The notes under the pieces were generated by a model, which had not been told where the DNA came from, ran no database searches, and was given only the letters and a program-made list of their open reading frames with translations. From the NCBI GenBank assembly GCA_902386135.1, contig CABMIB010000062.1:1-64000 (forward strand): a DNA stretch of 64,000 nt. Direction: 5' to 3'. Position 1 is the first letter of the stretch. Each line of letters opens with the position of its first letter. A program made the translations under genes and the position numbers. The stretch comes from an uncultured archaeon (GTDB taxonomy: Archaea > Halobacteriota > Methanosarcinia > Methanosarcinales > Methanoperedenaceae). Shown here in pieces: positions 53,212 to 63,099 of the stretch.

Positions 53212-54138
53212 ATGATTAACAGAGAATTTCTCAAACATTCCTTGAATGAAATAATTTGCTGTCCAATTTGTAAGTGTGAATTAAAGATAGACGGAGATGA
53301 ATTGAAATGGCTTTCTTGCTTTAAGAAATACCAGATTAATGATGGAATCCTTGTGCTGATGGCAGCAAATGTACCAACAGAACAAGCTGATGAATTAAAA
53401 TTAAGGGAAGAACTAGCCAGTAAATATAAAAATTATCAGCCAGAAGAAAAATTAAAAATTCTCTCTCAATACCATTGCCTTCCTGTAATGTTAATAAGAG
53501 CTAAAGATTTTCGTACAAAATTTGATTCGATTCATTGGTTATTAGATGTTGGTTGTGGATTTGGATGGTATTGGCGCAACACCAAAGGGGATAAATTAAT
53601 ACTTATGGATTTTGCATTAGAAAACTTGAAGTCAGCGCAGTCTTTCCTCAAGGATGAAAAACAGGCTATACTTATACAGGCAGATGCGGCAAACCTACCT
53701 ATAAAAACACAATCTGTATCAGGTATTTGGAGTGTGCAGGTTACTCAGCATTTCCCGGATTCTGTGATGAAATCCTTTTTAAGTGAAGTAAATCGAGTTT
53801 TGAAAGATAGATTCCTGATCGAAATATATAATCTTAATCCTGCAAAGATTCATATGATAATATATAGATTGTTCGGCAAAAATTTTCATACAAAGGGGAA
53901 ATTGGGAGATATGCTATTAAATCGCTTAAGCGCAGATGAGCTCACTGTTTTGTGGAAAGATGTTAAAACAAATGCTAAACTGGAAATCGGATATAGTGAA
54001 ATGTTTTTCCACCCGGACTTTAATCTGAAACCAAGATTTGGATCTATTACAATTATTGAAAATATATTAACAAAGGTACCGTGGATAGCCCATACATTTG
54101 CAAGGCAGATCCATGTCGAAATTTCACCAAAATTATGA
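53212..54138 (+). CDS. Methyltransferase with Trm112-like zinc-binding N-terminus
   Basis: 308 residues. CCPICKCELKI (about 16-26) and WLSCFKKYQINDGILVL form a Trm112-like motif fused before the catalytic domain. LLDVGCGFGWYWRNT is the SAM loop and IWSVQVTQHFPD comes after it. It starts 5 bases after the radical SAM gene and overlaps the deacetylase gene by 4. A glycan or lipid substrate is probable. Confidence 0.8.
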   Translation: MINREFLKHSLNEIICCPICKCELKIDGDELKWLSCFKKYQINDGILVLMAANVPTEQADELKLREELASKYKNYQPEEKLKILSQYHCLPVMLIRAKDFRTKFDSIHWLLDVGCGFGWYWRNTKGDKLILMDFALENLKSAQSFLKDEKQAILIQADAANLPIKTQSVSGIWSVQVTQHFPDSVMKSFLSEVNRVLKDRFLIEIYNLNPAKIHMIIYRLFGKNFHTKGKLGDMLLNRLSADELTVLWKDVKTNAKLEIGYSEMFFHPDFNLKPRFGSITIIENILTKVPWIAHTFARQIHVEISPKL

Positions 54139-54995
54139 AGATGCGATACTTTGCAGGTCATTTTGCTCCTTTTTTATCTACAGGTCGCAAAATAAGATCG
54201 TTGTATGATAATTCAGGGTATGTTAGAGTTTTAATTTATCATGATATCTCTGAAAGTAAACTCGGGCTTTTCAGTCGCCAGATACATTATCTTGCATCTC
54301 ACTATCAGTTTTTAACCCCTGAACAGTTTCAGAGATTTACTCAAGGGGAGTATTACATATCAGGTGCGAATCTCCTTATTACCTTTGATGACGGATTTAA
54401 ATCAAACCGATTAGTGGCCGAGAAGGTACTGGGGCCGATGGGGATAAAAGGGATATTTTTTGTGACGACTGAATTTATTGGTCAACCAGATAGAACAGTA
54501 CAAAGAGAATTTATCGAACATCAAATATTTGATGGAGACATTTCAGGTTCTGAGATTTTGTCAGGAATGGAACCGTTAACGTGGGATGATTTAGAATATC
54601 TTTTAGAGCAAGGACATGTTATTGGTTCTCATACCTGCAATCATAAGCGACTTTCTAAGGTGCATTCCCAAAATGATTTGCATTATGAAATCATTGAAAG
54701 TGGGAATATATTGGAAAAAAAATTGGGAGTAACTATTGACTGTTTTGCTTACCCATTTGGAGATATAGATAGCATTTGTAATGGTCCTGTCAATTTGATC
54801 AAACAAAGGTATAAATATAGTTTTTCCGGGATCAGGGGTTCAAACTATTCTTCCGTTTTTCCTTATGCGATATTACGGGATGCTATCTCAGTTAATGACC
54901 CGCCCGGGTATTTGCGTCTAATAATTGAAAACGGAATTGATATTTTTTATCGGAAAAAAGCGTCAAGACTTTTAAAAATAACCAGAGGATATTAA
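54135..54995 (+). CDS. Polysaccharide deacetylase (NodB-fold)
   Basis: 286 residues from ATG 54135, which overlaps the upstream stop (ATGA); an earlier ATG at 54081 lies inside that gene. VLIYHDISESKLG, LITFDDGFKSNR (catalytic and metal Asp), IGSHTCNHKRLSK (metal His pair) and FAYPFGDID are the NodB motifs. It removes N-acetyl groups from sugars. No signal peptide is evident, so it may act inside the cell on lipid-linked or free precursors. Confidence 0.87.
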   Translation: MKMRYFAGHFAPFLSTGRKIRSLYDNSGYVRVLIYHDISESKLGLFSRQIHYLASHYQFLTPEQFQRFTQGEYYISGANLLITFDDGFKSNRLVAEKVLGPMGIKGIFFVTTEFIGQPDRTVQREFIEHQIFDGDISGSEILSGMEPLTWDDLEYLLEQGHVIGSHTCNHKRLSKVHSQNDLHYEIIESGNILEKKLGVTIDCFAYPFGDIDSICNGPVNLIKQRYKYSFSGIRGSNYSSVFPYAILRDAISVNDPPGYLRLIIENGIDIFYRKKASRLLKITRGY

Positions 54996-55046
54996 TTATG
55001 ATTTACAATTATGCCTTTATTGTGAATCTACCTGTGCCCGGGTTCG

Positions 55047-56201
55047 GTGACAATTTTGCCCAGAATTAGCATACCCGTCGCAACCTTGCCTCAGATTCGA
55101 CATCTGCTATCTGCTGTAACATCTCAACAATCGTCGGGGGAATTGTGGTGCAATCCGGGGCAAAGATCAAATTTTTTTCATGGAAGTGCCTGGGGCATAG
55201 CAGAAGCTGTAAGAATGTTGTTGCAAAATAGAAAAAAATCCAGAGGTATCGTATTTTTACCAGACTATTTTTGTAATCAAGCATTAATGCCACTTCGACT
55301 CCAGCCAGTTCAATTAATATTTTACCCTGTAACAGAAAATCTCGATCCAGACTGGAATTTGATGGATGAACTTGTTTTACAGTATGGTAATCCTGATATG
55401 TTTATACTCGTTCATTATTTTGGTTTTCCAGGTAAACTTACGGAAGCGCTCCATTTTTGTAAACAGTTCGGAGCCGAACTTTTAGAGGATGGGGCTCATG
55501 TGCTCATGCCTTTCAATAACACCGGTAAAAAAAGTTGGGCGACTGTATTCAGCCCTTATAAGTTGCTGCCTGTTCCGAAAATGGGTATTTTGGTAACCTC
55601 TGGAGTAATAGAGAACGATAAAGAAGCAGGGGAAAAGAAAAAATGGATTGATATGGATTCATGCATATGGATAGGAAAGCGTTTGCTGCAATCTTTTTTA
55701 ACAAAATATGAAATCCCATGGAGAAGTGAAAAAGTCCCTCCATTTGAATTGGATATAGAAGAAGAGTATAAAGATAGTCCCGGCATTTCAATAATGCCAT
55801 TGCGATTATTGAGAGTATTGGAGCCAGAATTCGAGCACTTTAAAAAGATAAGAAGAAAAAATTATAAAATCATGGAAGAGGCAATATCTATTTGTCCTCA
55901 TTCCGCACATCCGCTTTTCCCTTCACTACCTGAAAATGTGTGCCCTTACCTGTTTCCATTTCGCCTGGATGACAAAATTATTGGAGATGTGTATTACAAT
56001 TTAAATAGAATTGGCATTCCTGCCCAAACCTGGCCTGATCTGCCTCCTGAAGTAAAAGGAAATCCTTCAAGATATATGACGGCAATAAAATTGCGAAAAA
56101 CCCTTCTGACGCTACCTGTTCATCAAAATCTTTCTGCTTGTCAGGTCGATCGTATGGCACAATACCTCAGAAGTTCTATTCTGGAAGCCTTAAATTCCTG
56201 A
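55047..56201 (+). CDS. DegT-like PLP-fold protein, atypical
   Basis: 384 residues from a GTG. FHGSAWGIAEAVRMLLQ resembles the phosphate-binding helix start, FLPDYFCNQALMPLRL and ILVHYFGFPGKLTEAL, then LLEDGAHVLMP and FSPYKLLPVPKMG, where the lysine may hold PLP. The G-rich loop after the lysine is reduced compared with true DegT enzymes. Such proteins occur in exopolysaccharide clusters with FemAB-type neighbours, as here. Activity is uncertain. Confidence 0.7.
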   Translation: MTILPRISIPVATLPQIRHLLSAVTSQQSSGELWCNPGQRSNFFHGSAWGIAEAVRMLLQNRKKSRGIVFLPDYFCNQALMPLRLQPVQLIFYPVTENLDPDWNLMDELVLQYGNPDMFILVHYFGFPGKLTEALHFCKQFGAELLEDGAHVLMPFNNTGKKSWATVFSPYKLLPVPKMGILVTSGVIENDKEAGEKKKWIDMDSCIWIGKRLLQSFLTKYEIPWRSEKVPPFELDIEEEYKDSPGISIMPLRLLRVLEPEFEHFKKIRRKNYKIMEEAISICPHSAHPLFPSLPENVCPYLFPFRLDDKIIGDVYYNLNRIGIPAQTWPDLPPEVKGNPSRYMTAIKLRKTLLTLPVHQNLSACQVDRMAQYLRSSILEALNS

Positions 56202-56236
56202 TGTTTTGAAACGATACAAGCTAACCAATTTGGAAA

Positions 56237-57226
56237 ATGATTGAGAAAAATATAGATCGGTGGAAAATGGAAAACACTCAATTTCAAATTATCTGGGATA
56301 ATACTGATCAACATGCCTGGGATAAATTGCTGGAATCGGCGGGAAGATCAAATCTTCTGCAATGCTGGGCATATGGGGAAACGAAAGCAAACGTGGAAGG
56401 CTGGAAGGTGCTGCGCGGCTTGATCATTCATGAAGGATCTGCAATAGCTATGTTTCAAGCACTGGAAAAACGTTGGCCGATTATCGGGGGGATTGTTCGC
56501 ATCAATCGGGGGCCATTGTGGTTGCATAAATTTATATCTTCGGAAAATGTGAGCGCAGTCTATGCATTGATTCGCAGGCAATGGTCGTGGCGAAATCGGA
56601 AAATTTTGTTTATGGCCCCTGAGCTACTGAATACTCCAGAAAATTCACTGATGTTATCTCTGCAAGGGTATCATCCACGTCGAAAATATGCCTGGCGATC
56701 TGCCTGGCTGGATCTCGGCATGACTGAAGACGAATTAAGAAAAGCATTGAAAAAGAAATGGCGGAATATGCTCAACTCTGGAGAAAGGGCAAATCTGACA
56801 TTAGAGGTGAGTTTCTCTGATGAAGATTTCCAATGGCTGATTGAGCAGTATAAGAAAATGATGTTAATAAAACGCTTTAAGGGTATGTCTATTGATTTGC
56901 TATTCTCCCTGCGTAACCATATGAAAAATAAAGACCAAATGCCTGTAATGCGGGCGATGTCTGAGGGGAAGCCAATCGCAGGAGTTCTTATCGTCAGGCA
57001 CGGTCTTGCATGCACTTACCTGGTGGGCTGGAACAGCCCCGAAGGCCGAACCTTAAAAGCCCATAATTTTTTATTGTGGAATGCTGCATTAGAAATGAAG
57101 CGGAAAGGATGCATGTGGTTTGATCTTGGCGGCATAAGCGATGAGGAAACTCCTGAAATTGCCTTGTTTAAACGGGGGATGGGCGGGGAAGAATATCAAC
57201 TTGTGGGAGAGTGGTGGCAAATATGA
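56237..57226 (+). CDS. FemAB/GNAT-like acyl- or aminoacyltransferase
   Basis: 329 residues. NLLQCWAYGETKANVEGW near the start, KKKWRNMLNSGERANL, and CTYLVGWNSPEGRTLKAHNFLLW with WFDLGGISDEETPEIALFKRGMG are FemAB-family blocks across two GNAT-like domains. Family members attach amino acids or acyl groups to cell-wall precursors or exported glycans. ATG 56267 (MENTQFQII) is an alternative start. Its stop overlaps the next gene (ATGA). Confidence 0.85.
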   Translation: MIEKNIDRWKMENTQFQIIWDNTDQHAWDKLLESAGRSNLLQCWAYGETKANVEGWKVLRGLIIHEGSAIAMFQALEKRWPIIGGIVRINRGPLWLHKFISSENVSAVYALIRRQWSWRNRKILFMAPELLNTPENSLMLSLQGYHPRRKYAWRSAWLDLGMTEDELRKALKKKWRNMLNSGERANLTLEVSFSDEDFQWLIEQYKKMMLIKRFKGMSIDLLFSLRNHMKNKDQMPVMRAMSEGKPIAGVLIVRHGLACTYLVGWNSPEGRTLKAHNFLLWNAALEMKRKGCMWFDLGGISDEETPEIALFKRGMGGEEYQLVGEWWQI

Positions 57227-58776
57227 AATTAAAGAGATTATCTAAAAGCAGAATGGATTTAAATAGTATAATAAAAATTGCGAATTTAATAATTGTTTTA
57301 GTCACAATATATATTTATTTTTCGAAATCAGAAGCTAACCCGTACATAGATTTCACAACATTGGTTTTAATGGCCATGATAGGCCTTCAAATACAATTGA
57401 TTTTGATGTTTGAAAAAAGGAGCCGTGATCCATTTGTTTTATTGTTAGCTTTTAATATAACTTTTTTTTATCTGCTGCGTGTACTGACTCTTGCATATGA
57501 TCCTTGGTCAGATGTTTTAAGCAGATATGCCTTGACGGTCGACGATCTTAATCTAACATTGCTGTTCATATTTTTTGGTGTATGGGCTATATTTTTTGGA
57601 TTGAGTCTTGTCAAATTTAAAATTCACCCTATAGAAAAAATAAGCAATATGCCACTATATCAAAATAAAAGCTTGATAAAACCAATTACAATCTTATTAA
57701 TATTTATCTTAATGTTGATTGCAAGCTTTTACTTTTATTTTTTTGCTGGCCTTGGACGATCGAATTTTTTGGGATACAGCAGTTGGATAAGCTATATCAG
57801 CATAATTATAAATTCCCAAGTTATTATAATTCTTACCTTCGCTTATATAATAACCAATTTAAAGCTTATTTATAGAAAATATCTATATTCATTTGCCATT
57901 TTATTTGCAATATTTGTTTTGTTTAAAACCATCTCTGGCAGCAGGGGCGGTATTCTGGCAATTGTTATGGCTGCTATATTTGTCTTATTGTCTAGAGAGA
58001 ATAAAATATCAATCAAAAAGTCAACGTTGGCTTTGATTCTTCTCATAATTATACCAATTTCAATAGTATCATTCGGTTATGCTACATACAACAGATCTGT
58101 AATTAATTTACAACAAACTAAAGAAATTGATATTGGGGATTTTATTTCCTCTATGTCATCATATCAAATCGATAACCAGGGCACTCTTGCCTTGACTCTT
58201 AGGCCGGTTTTTAATAGAATTGGTTTTCTGGATATGGCAACAGATATAGCTTCAAACAGTGATAAATATGATAAAGTTATCAATTTTGAGTATTACCTGA
58301 AAAGTATCATTGATCGAATAGGGATAACTCCAGGGTTCCATGTATTTAATACCTATCAGGCCGCAATCACGCTTCGCTATATCTACAGTAATATGGATAT
58401 TCCAATAATTATGGAAGATTATAATTCCGATCAGTTTACGCTATTTGGTGAATATTATGTACTTTTCAAGGGGTACGGTTCTTTGATAGTTATATTTGTA
58501 TTGGCTTATGTATTTAAAATATTGTACTTATCACTAAAAACAAGAGACGCGTTCTCTTTATGCTTTTATAGAGCAATTATTTTGTATATTTTCTATAACT
58601 TTTGGCTAAATAGTTTTGGAACTGATTGGCTTATTATTGAAACAACTCGTCTAGTTATTTCTTCTATGATATTTATGAAAATTGCTAAAATAGGCATGGC
58701 AAAACTTAATAAAAGTAGCAAAGCATTAACAGACATTCATATAAATGAACAGAAAACAGTTAGGGCAGAATCGTAA
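57223..58776 (+). CDS. wzy: Wzy-like oligosaccharide repeat-unit polymerase
   Basis: 517 residues from ATG 57223, with about 12 hydrophobic helices, and a larger outer loop between residues 290 and 410 (holding ...YNRSVINLQQTKEID and NTYQAAITLRYIYSN). FKTISGSRGGILAIVMAAIF is typical of the O-antigen polymerase family. It would join repeat units flipped by Wzx, under control of the Wzz-like protein at 16.4 kb. Confidence 0.8.
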   Translation: MKLKRLSKSRMDLNSIIKIANLIIVLVTIYIYFSKSEANPYIDFTTLVLMAMIGLQIQLILMFEKRSRDPFVLLLAFNITFFYLLRVLTLAYDPWSDVLSRYALTVDDLNLTLLFIFFGVWAIFFGLSLVKFKIHPIEKISNMPLYQNKSLIKPITILLIFILMLIASFYFYFFAGLGRSNFLGYSSWISYISIIINSQVIIILTFAYIITNLKLIYRKYLYSFAILFAIFVLFKTISGSRGGILAIVMAAIFVLLSRENKISIKKSTLALILLIIIPISIVSFGYATYNRSVINLQQTKEIDIGDFISSMSSYQIDNQGTLALTLRPVFNRIGFLDMATDIASNSDKYDKVINFEYYLKSIIDRIGITPGFHVFNTYQAAITLRYIYSNMDIPIIMEDYNSDQFTLFGEYYVLFKGYGSLIVIFVLAYVFKILYLSLKTRDAFSLCFYRAIILYIFYNFWLNSFGTDWLIIETTRLVISSMIFMKIAKIGMAKLNKSSKALTDIHINEQKTVRAES

Positions 58777-58801
58777 AGCTGGGATATTTTGAAAGATAAC
58801 T

Positions 58802-59578
58802 ATGATTACGGTATTGAAATCAATCTCAACTCCTATTATTTGGATTATTTTTCTTCTAGTTGTCAGCATATTGCTTTTGAGGAAAGAAAATAAACAATCA
58901 CGGTTAAAAATTGGATGGTATTTATTAATAGCTGGTGCTTGCATTCTATATTTTTTAAGTATTGCTCCGATTTCAAATACACTTGTTTATTCTTTAGAGA
59001 GTCAATATCAGCCCCCACCCAAAGAGGATTTAGAAACGTTAGATATAATAGTTATTTTGGGTGGCGGGATTTATCCACCAGATGGGTTGCGCAAAAGCCC
59101 GGAGGCATCCGGAACTACATATTCCAGGTTATTCAATGGGGTAAAAGTCTTTAAACAAAGCAGTGCTAAGGTATTGGTGCTATCTGGTGCTGGCAGTGTG
59201 AGTAATGAAAGTGAAGCCGAAGTTATGAAAAATCTAGCTATAATGCTGGGAGTTCCGGAAGATAAAATAATAACAGAAACAAAGTCTAACAATACACTAG
59301 AACAAGCAATCGAAATTGCAGAACTATTTCCTCCTTCGGAGAATAAAAGAATCGGAATTGTGACCTCAGCCCTGCATATGCCAAGGGCTGTGCAGGCATT
59401 TCAGGAAAAATTTCCCAAAAAGGATATTGTACCGATCCCAGTTGGTTATATTTCGTCTTCACCTGAATATAGTCTCAATAGTTTTATTCCTGCGGCTGAT
59501 GCATTTATGACAAGTACGGATGCTATTCATGAAGAGATTGGGATGATTTGGTATCATTTTTTGGCATGGGGGCAATAG
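58802..59578 (+). CDS. YdcF/ElyC-like (DUF218) membrane-anchored protein
   Basis: 258 residues. Two helices at the N-terminus (about 8-27 and 38-60) precede a domain with IIVILGGGIYPPDG, VLVLSGAGSVSNESEAEVM, ETKSNNTLEQA and GIVTSALHMPRAVQAF, the DUF218 motifs. Related proteins are linked to envelope polysaccharide metabolism, with the precise reaction poorly known. It lies between the polymerase and a glycosyltransferase. Confidence 0.85.
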   Translation: MITVLKSISTPIIWIIFLLVVSILLLRKENKQSRLKIGWYLLIAGACILYFLSIAPISNTLVYSLESQYQPPPKEDLETLDIIVILGGGIYPPDGLRKSPEASGTTYSRLFNGVKVFKQSSAKVLVLSGAGSVSNESEAEVMKNLAIMLGVPEDKIITETKSNNTLEQAIEIAELFPPSENKRIGIVTSALHMPRAVQAFQEKFPKKDIVPIPVGYISSSPEYSLNSFIPAADAFMTSTDAIHEEIGMIWYHFLAWGQ

Positions 59579-59585
59579 GAAACGA

Positions 59586-60731
59586 ATGAGAATAGCGATT
59601 ATAAATTTAACTGGCGGTGGAATGAGTGGAGGTTACCGGAAATACCTTCAGAATGTTATTCCACGAATGGCTGCACACCCCGATATAGAAGCTATACTTT
59701 GCGCATCCCAGCCATACTTGAAGGTTCAGGATTGGTTTGAACCATTAACAAATGTAAACTTTATAGACTGCAAACCGTACCGGTTGTTTGGATACAGAAC
59801 AGATTCAGAATTAAACAAGAATTTAAAAAAATTTTCCTCGGATGTGGTGTTCGTCCCTACTGAGAGATTTTTCAGGTTCAATGGGGTCCCGGTGGTTAAT
59901 ATGATTCAAAATATGGAACCGTTTGTATCTGGTATTGATGGCAATCCACTCGGTGAGCGGTTTAAAATTTGGGTTCAGCGCATAGACGCAAAAAGATCCA
60001 TACTAAAATCAAATCGAGTGATTGCTATTTCGGATTTCGTTCGTGATTTTCTTATCCAACAATGGAATATACCGGATGATAAAATAGGTTTAGTTTATCA
60101 CGGGATTGACTTACCTGAAAATAAAAATGTAGAGCGTCCTGCAGCCATTCCTGAAAATATGGAAGGTCAGTTTTTATTTACCGCGGGTTCGATCAGACCA
60201 GCCAGAGGGATTGAAGAGGCGCTTTATGCCCTTAGTTATTTGAATGATAAATGCTCGAATATAAAGCTGGTAATTGCAGGGGAAACTTCTTCCGGAATGA
60301 AAAAATACAGAAAAAGTTTGGAATCCTGGATTGAAATGCATAATCTAAGGTCCAGGGTTTTTTGGACAGAGAGTTTAAACGAGAAAGAAATGGCATGGTG
60401 CTATCGAAACAGTCTGGCATTTGTGATGACAAGCCGGGTAGAGTCATTTGGCATGATTGCTGGCGAAGCTATGGCACATTGTTGCGTTTGTATTGCAGCG
60501 GATAATCCCTGCCTGCCCGAGATTTTTGGTGATTCGGCTATTTATTATCCACCAAAAGACTATAAAGCCCTGGCAAATGCAATCCAAACTGTACTTTCCT
60601 TGGATAAGAGTCAACGAAATGAGGCATCTCAAAGAGCAAGGAAGCGCGCTGCTCAGTTTTCATGGGATATTACTGCTGAAAGAACGGTGTCTGAGCTTGT
60701 GAAGGCTGTGGAAAGCTTTAGGTTGAAATAA
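59586..60731 (+). CDS. Family 4 glycosyltransferase
   Basis: 381 residues. IINLTGGGMSGGYRKYLQN at the N-terminus, FLFTAGSIRPARGIEEAL at the second-domain start, and SRVESFGMIAGEAMAHCC (E-x7-E) are GT4 features. It begins 7 bases after the DUF218 gene. Donor and acceptor are unknown. Confidence 0.87.
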   Translation: MRIAIINLTGGGMSGGYRKYLQNVIPRMAAHPDIEAILCASQPYLKVQDWFEPLTNVNFIDCKPYRLFGYRTDSELNKNLKKFSSDVVFVPTERFFRFNGVPVVNMIQNMEPFVSGIDGNPLGERFKIWVQRIDAKRSILKSNRVIAISDFVRDFLIQQWNIPDDKIGLVYHGIDLPENKNVERPAAIPENMEGQFLFTAGSIRPARGIEEALYALSYLNDKCSNIKLVIAGETSSGMKKYRKSLESWIEMHNLRSRVFWTESLNEKEMAWCYRNSLAFVMTSRVESFGMIAGEAMAHCCVCIAADNPCLPEIFGDSAIYYPPKDYKALANAIQTVLSLDKSQRNEASQRARKRAAQFSWDITAERTVSELVKAVESFRLK

Positions 60732-60767
60732 GGTATTGTGTAGTCTTATAATTATGAGGAAGCTCTG

Positions 60768-61004
60768 ATGGATTCTGCGACCATTCATGAAAAACTTGAG
60801 CAAAGTTTTGAATATCCGAATTTTGCTGTAGATTTTAACAAATATAAAGCTACTTTTATTGAAGCCGACCTTGATCCAACTAAAGTTGAGGATTTGTCGT
60901 TTAAGGTCAGAAAATACTCTTTGCAGTATGACTGGCGAAAAACAGCTCATCCTAATTTGCTATCTATTCAGGACATGCATGGGATTAAATACCAGGGGGC
61001 ATAG
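60768..61004 (+). CDS. Small unknown protein (78 residues)
   Basis: It begins MDSATIHEKLEQSFEYPNF and ends DMHGIKYQGA. GAGGAAG lies 7-13 bases before the ATG. Its stop overlaps the GTG of the next transferase (TAGTG), so the two may be translated together. Composition is coding-like (acidic and aromatic) but I know no family. It could also be the tail of a lost larger gene, since the sequence lacks a hydrophobic core for its size. Confidence 0.55.
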   Translation: MDSATIHEKLEQSFEYPNFAVDFNKYKATFIEADLDPTKVEDLSFKVRKYSLQYDWRKTAHPNLLSIQDMHGIKYQGA

Positions 61005-62245
61005 TGAAAATATTAATAGTTACCCAATACTTCTGGCCTGAGAATTTCCGTATCAACGATCTTGCCAGTGGGTTAAAGGAAAAAGGTCACAACGTTGTAG
61101 TCCTGACAGGGATACCGAATTATCCGGACGGTCGTTTCTTCCAGGGATACGGCGCATTTAAGAAGAGGGTTGAGGATTACCAAGGTATAAAAATAGTCAG
61201 GGTGCCTCTGGTGCCTCGTGGCAACGGTAGAGCGCTCAATCTGGCGTTAAATTATCTCACTTTTGCGCTTTGCGCGAGTATTTTTGGTCCTTTTATCTGT
61301 CGCGGAAAATTCGACCTGATATTCGTTTATGAGCCTTCACCCATAACAGTTGGTTTGCCTGCTCTGGTGCTAAAAAAACTGAAAACTGCCCCTATAATGT
61401 TCTGGGTGCAAGACATATGGCCGGAAAGCCTTTCTGCCACTGGTGCAGTGCGTTCTTTATTACTGCTTAATCTAATTGAAAGAATGGTGCGATTCATTTA
61501 TCGTGGGTGTGATCGGATTCTTGTGCAATCCAAAGCGTTTTTTTCTCCCATAGAGAGTCTTGAAGTAGATCCTCGCCGTATTATATATTTTCCGAATAGT
61601 GCGGAAGAACTGTATCAACCATTGACAGTGAAACAGGATGCATCTGAACATGTAGGCTTACCTGCAGGTTTTCGGGTAATGTTTGCAGGAAACATCGGAG
61701 CAGCCCAGGATTTTGCCAATATTCTGGAGGCAGCGGAGAAGCTCAAGGGCCACCCGGATATCCACTGGATGATTATTGGAGATGGCCGGATGCGACCATG
61801 GGTTGAAGCGCAGTTGCAGGAGCGGAGATTGACAAAAACTGTGCATCTCCTCGGCAGGCAACCAGCGCAAGCAATGCCGCGTTATTTCGCGCTCGCTGAT
61901 GTTCTGCTAGTTTCCCTCAAGAAAGAGCCGATTTTCGCGCTCACCATCCCTTCGAAAGTGCAATCATATTTGGCATGTGCCAAACCTGTTATTGCCGCAT
62001 TGGACGGTGAGGGAGCAAGGGTTATTGCAGAAGCGGGGGCTGGTCTGACATGTCCAGCGGAGAATCCTGGGGCTTTGGCCGAAGCGGTGCTGACAATGTA
62101 TCGAATGCCCGAAACAGAACGCAAGGCTATGGGATTATGCGGCAGAAGTTATTTTGAGAAACATTTCGAACGAAAAATACTTCTTGATCGTTTAGATGAA
62201 TGGATGAAAGAGTTGCTAAAGGAGGTGAGACAATGCGCATCTTAA
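61004..62245 (+). CDS. wbuB: WbuB-like family 4 glycosyltransferase (L-FucNAc transferase type)
   Basis: 413 residues, from a GTG. VTQYFWPENFRINDLASGL, LTGIPNYPDGRFFQGYG, PIMFWVQDIWPESLSATG, VMFAGNIGAAQDFANILEA and FALTIPSKVQSYLACAKP are WbuB blocks. The family transfers N-acetyl-L-fucosamine to the lipid-linked chain. The following fnlB-like and fnlA genes make such a donor, which supports the call. The gene is richer in GC than those before it. Confidence 0.87.
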   Translation: MKILIVTQYFWPENFRINDLASGLKEKGHNVVVLTGIPNYPDGRFFQGYGAFKKRVEDYQGIKIVRVPLVPRGNGRALNLALNYLTFALCASIFGPFICRGKFDLIFVYEPSPITVGLPALVLKKLKTAPIMFWVQDIWPESLSATGAVRSLLLLNLIERMVRFIYRGCDRILVQSKAFFSPIESLEVDPRRIIYFPNSAEELYQPLTVKQDASEHVGLPAGFRVMFAGNIGAAQDFANILEAAEKLKGHPDIHWMIIGDGRMRPWVEAQLQERRLTKTVHLLGRQPAQAMPRYFALADVLLVSLKKEPIFALTIPSKVQSYLACAKPVIAALDGEGARVIAEAGAGLTCPAENPGALAEAVLTMYRMPETERKAMGLCGRSYFEKHFERKILLDRLDEWMKELLKEVRQCAS

Positions 62246-63099
62246 TTCTAGGCGGAGACGGTATGCTGGGTCATCAGTTGTTCAAGTATTTATTGTCCAG
62301 GCATGAAGTACGGGTAACATTGCGCCAGGAGATGACTTCCTATATGAAATTTGGATTATTCAATACGCAGAACGCTTATACTGGTATAGATGTCCGCTAC
62401 TTAGAACGTATTATGGAGGTGCTGGCAGATTTCCATCCGCTGGCGGTGGTTAATTGTGTAGGTATCGTGAAGCATCGACCTGCTTCGAAGGAAAGCATCC
62501 CAAGCATGGAAATCAATGCGCTTTTTCCTCATCGGCTGGCTGTTCTTTGTAAGGCGATCAACGCACGTTTAGTTCACCTGAGCACAGACTGCGTTTTTTC
62601 CGGGAAAAAAGGAAATTACCTAGAGACCGATCCATCTGATGCGGAAGATTTGTATGGTAAAAGCAAATTCTTAGGAGAGGTGCACGACAGTCATTGCCTG
62701 ACGCTGAGAACCTCTATGATAGGCAGGGAGCTTTCGAGCAAAAAAAGTCTGCTGGAATGGTTCCTGGCACAAAGTGGAACAGTTAAAGGATTCAAGAACG
62801 CCATATTCTCCGGTTTCACAACTCTGGAGCTGAGCCGCATCATAGAAAAAATGCTGGTTAATCATTATGAGGCATCCGGTGTTTACCATGTTTCCAGCGA
62901 TCCGATAAACAAATTCGATCTGTTGACGCTAATCAAAGAAAAGATGCATCTTGCAGTTGAGATTATACCCGATGAAACTTTCTATTGTGATCGAAGTCTT
63001 GATTCAACAAGATTTCGAAGGGAATTCAACTATACTCCTCCAACATGGGAAGCCATGGTTGAGGAATTAAGCAAAGACTTTACAGAGGAGAGATTATGA
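62233..63099 (+). CDS. fnlB: FnlB/RmlD-like nucleotide-sugar reductase
   Basis: 288 residues from ATG 62233, preceded by the perfect site GGAGGTGA 5 bases upstream; longer in-frame starts lie inside wbuB. ILILGGDGMLGHQLFKYLL, VVNCVGIVKHRPAS, LSTDCVFSGKKGNY and YGKSKFLGEV (Tyr-x3-Lys) fit RmlD-like short-chain dehydrogenases as found between wbuB and fnlA. It would reduce the 4-keto sugar in UDP-L-FucNAc or UDP-L-QuiNAc synthesis. Confidence 0.83.
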   Translation: MRILILGGDGMLGHQLFKYLLSRHEVRVTLRQEMTSYMKFGLFNTQNAYTGIDVRYLERIMEVLADFHPLAVVNCVGIVKHRPASKESIPSMEINALFPHRLAVLCKAINARLVHLSTDCVFSGKKGNYLETDPSDAEDLYGKSKFLGEVHDSHCLTLRTSMIGRELSSKKSLLEWFLAQSGTVKGFKNAIFSGFTTLELSRIIEKMLVNHYEASGVYHVSSDPINKFDLLTLIKEKMHLAVEIIPDETFYCDRSLDSTRFRREFNYTPPTWEAMVEELSKDFTEERL

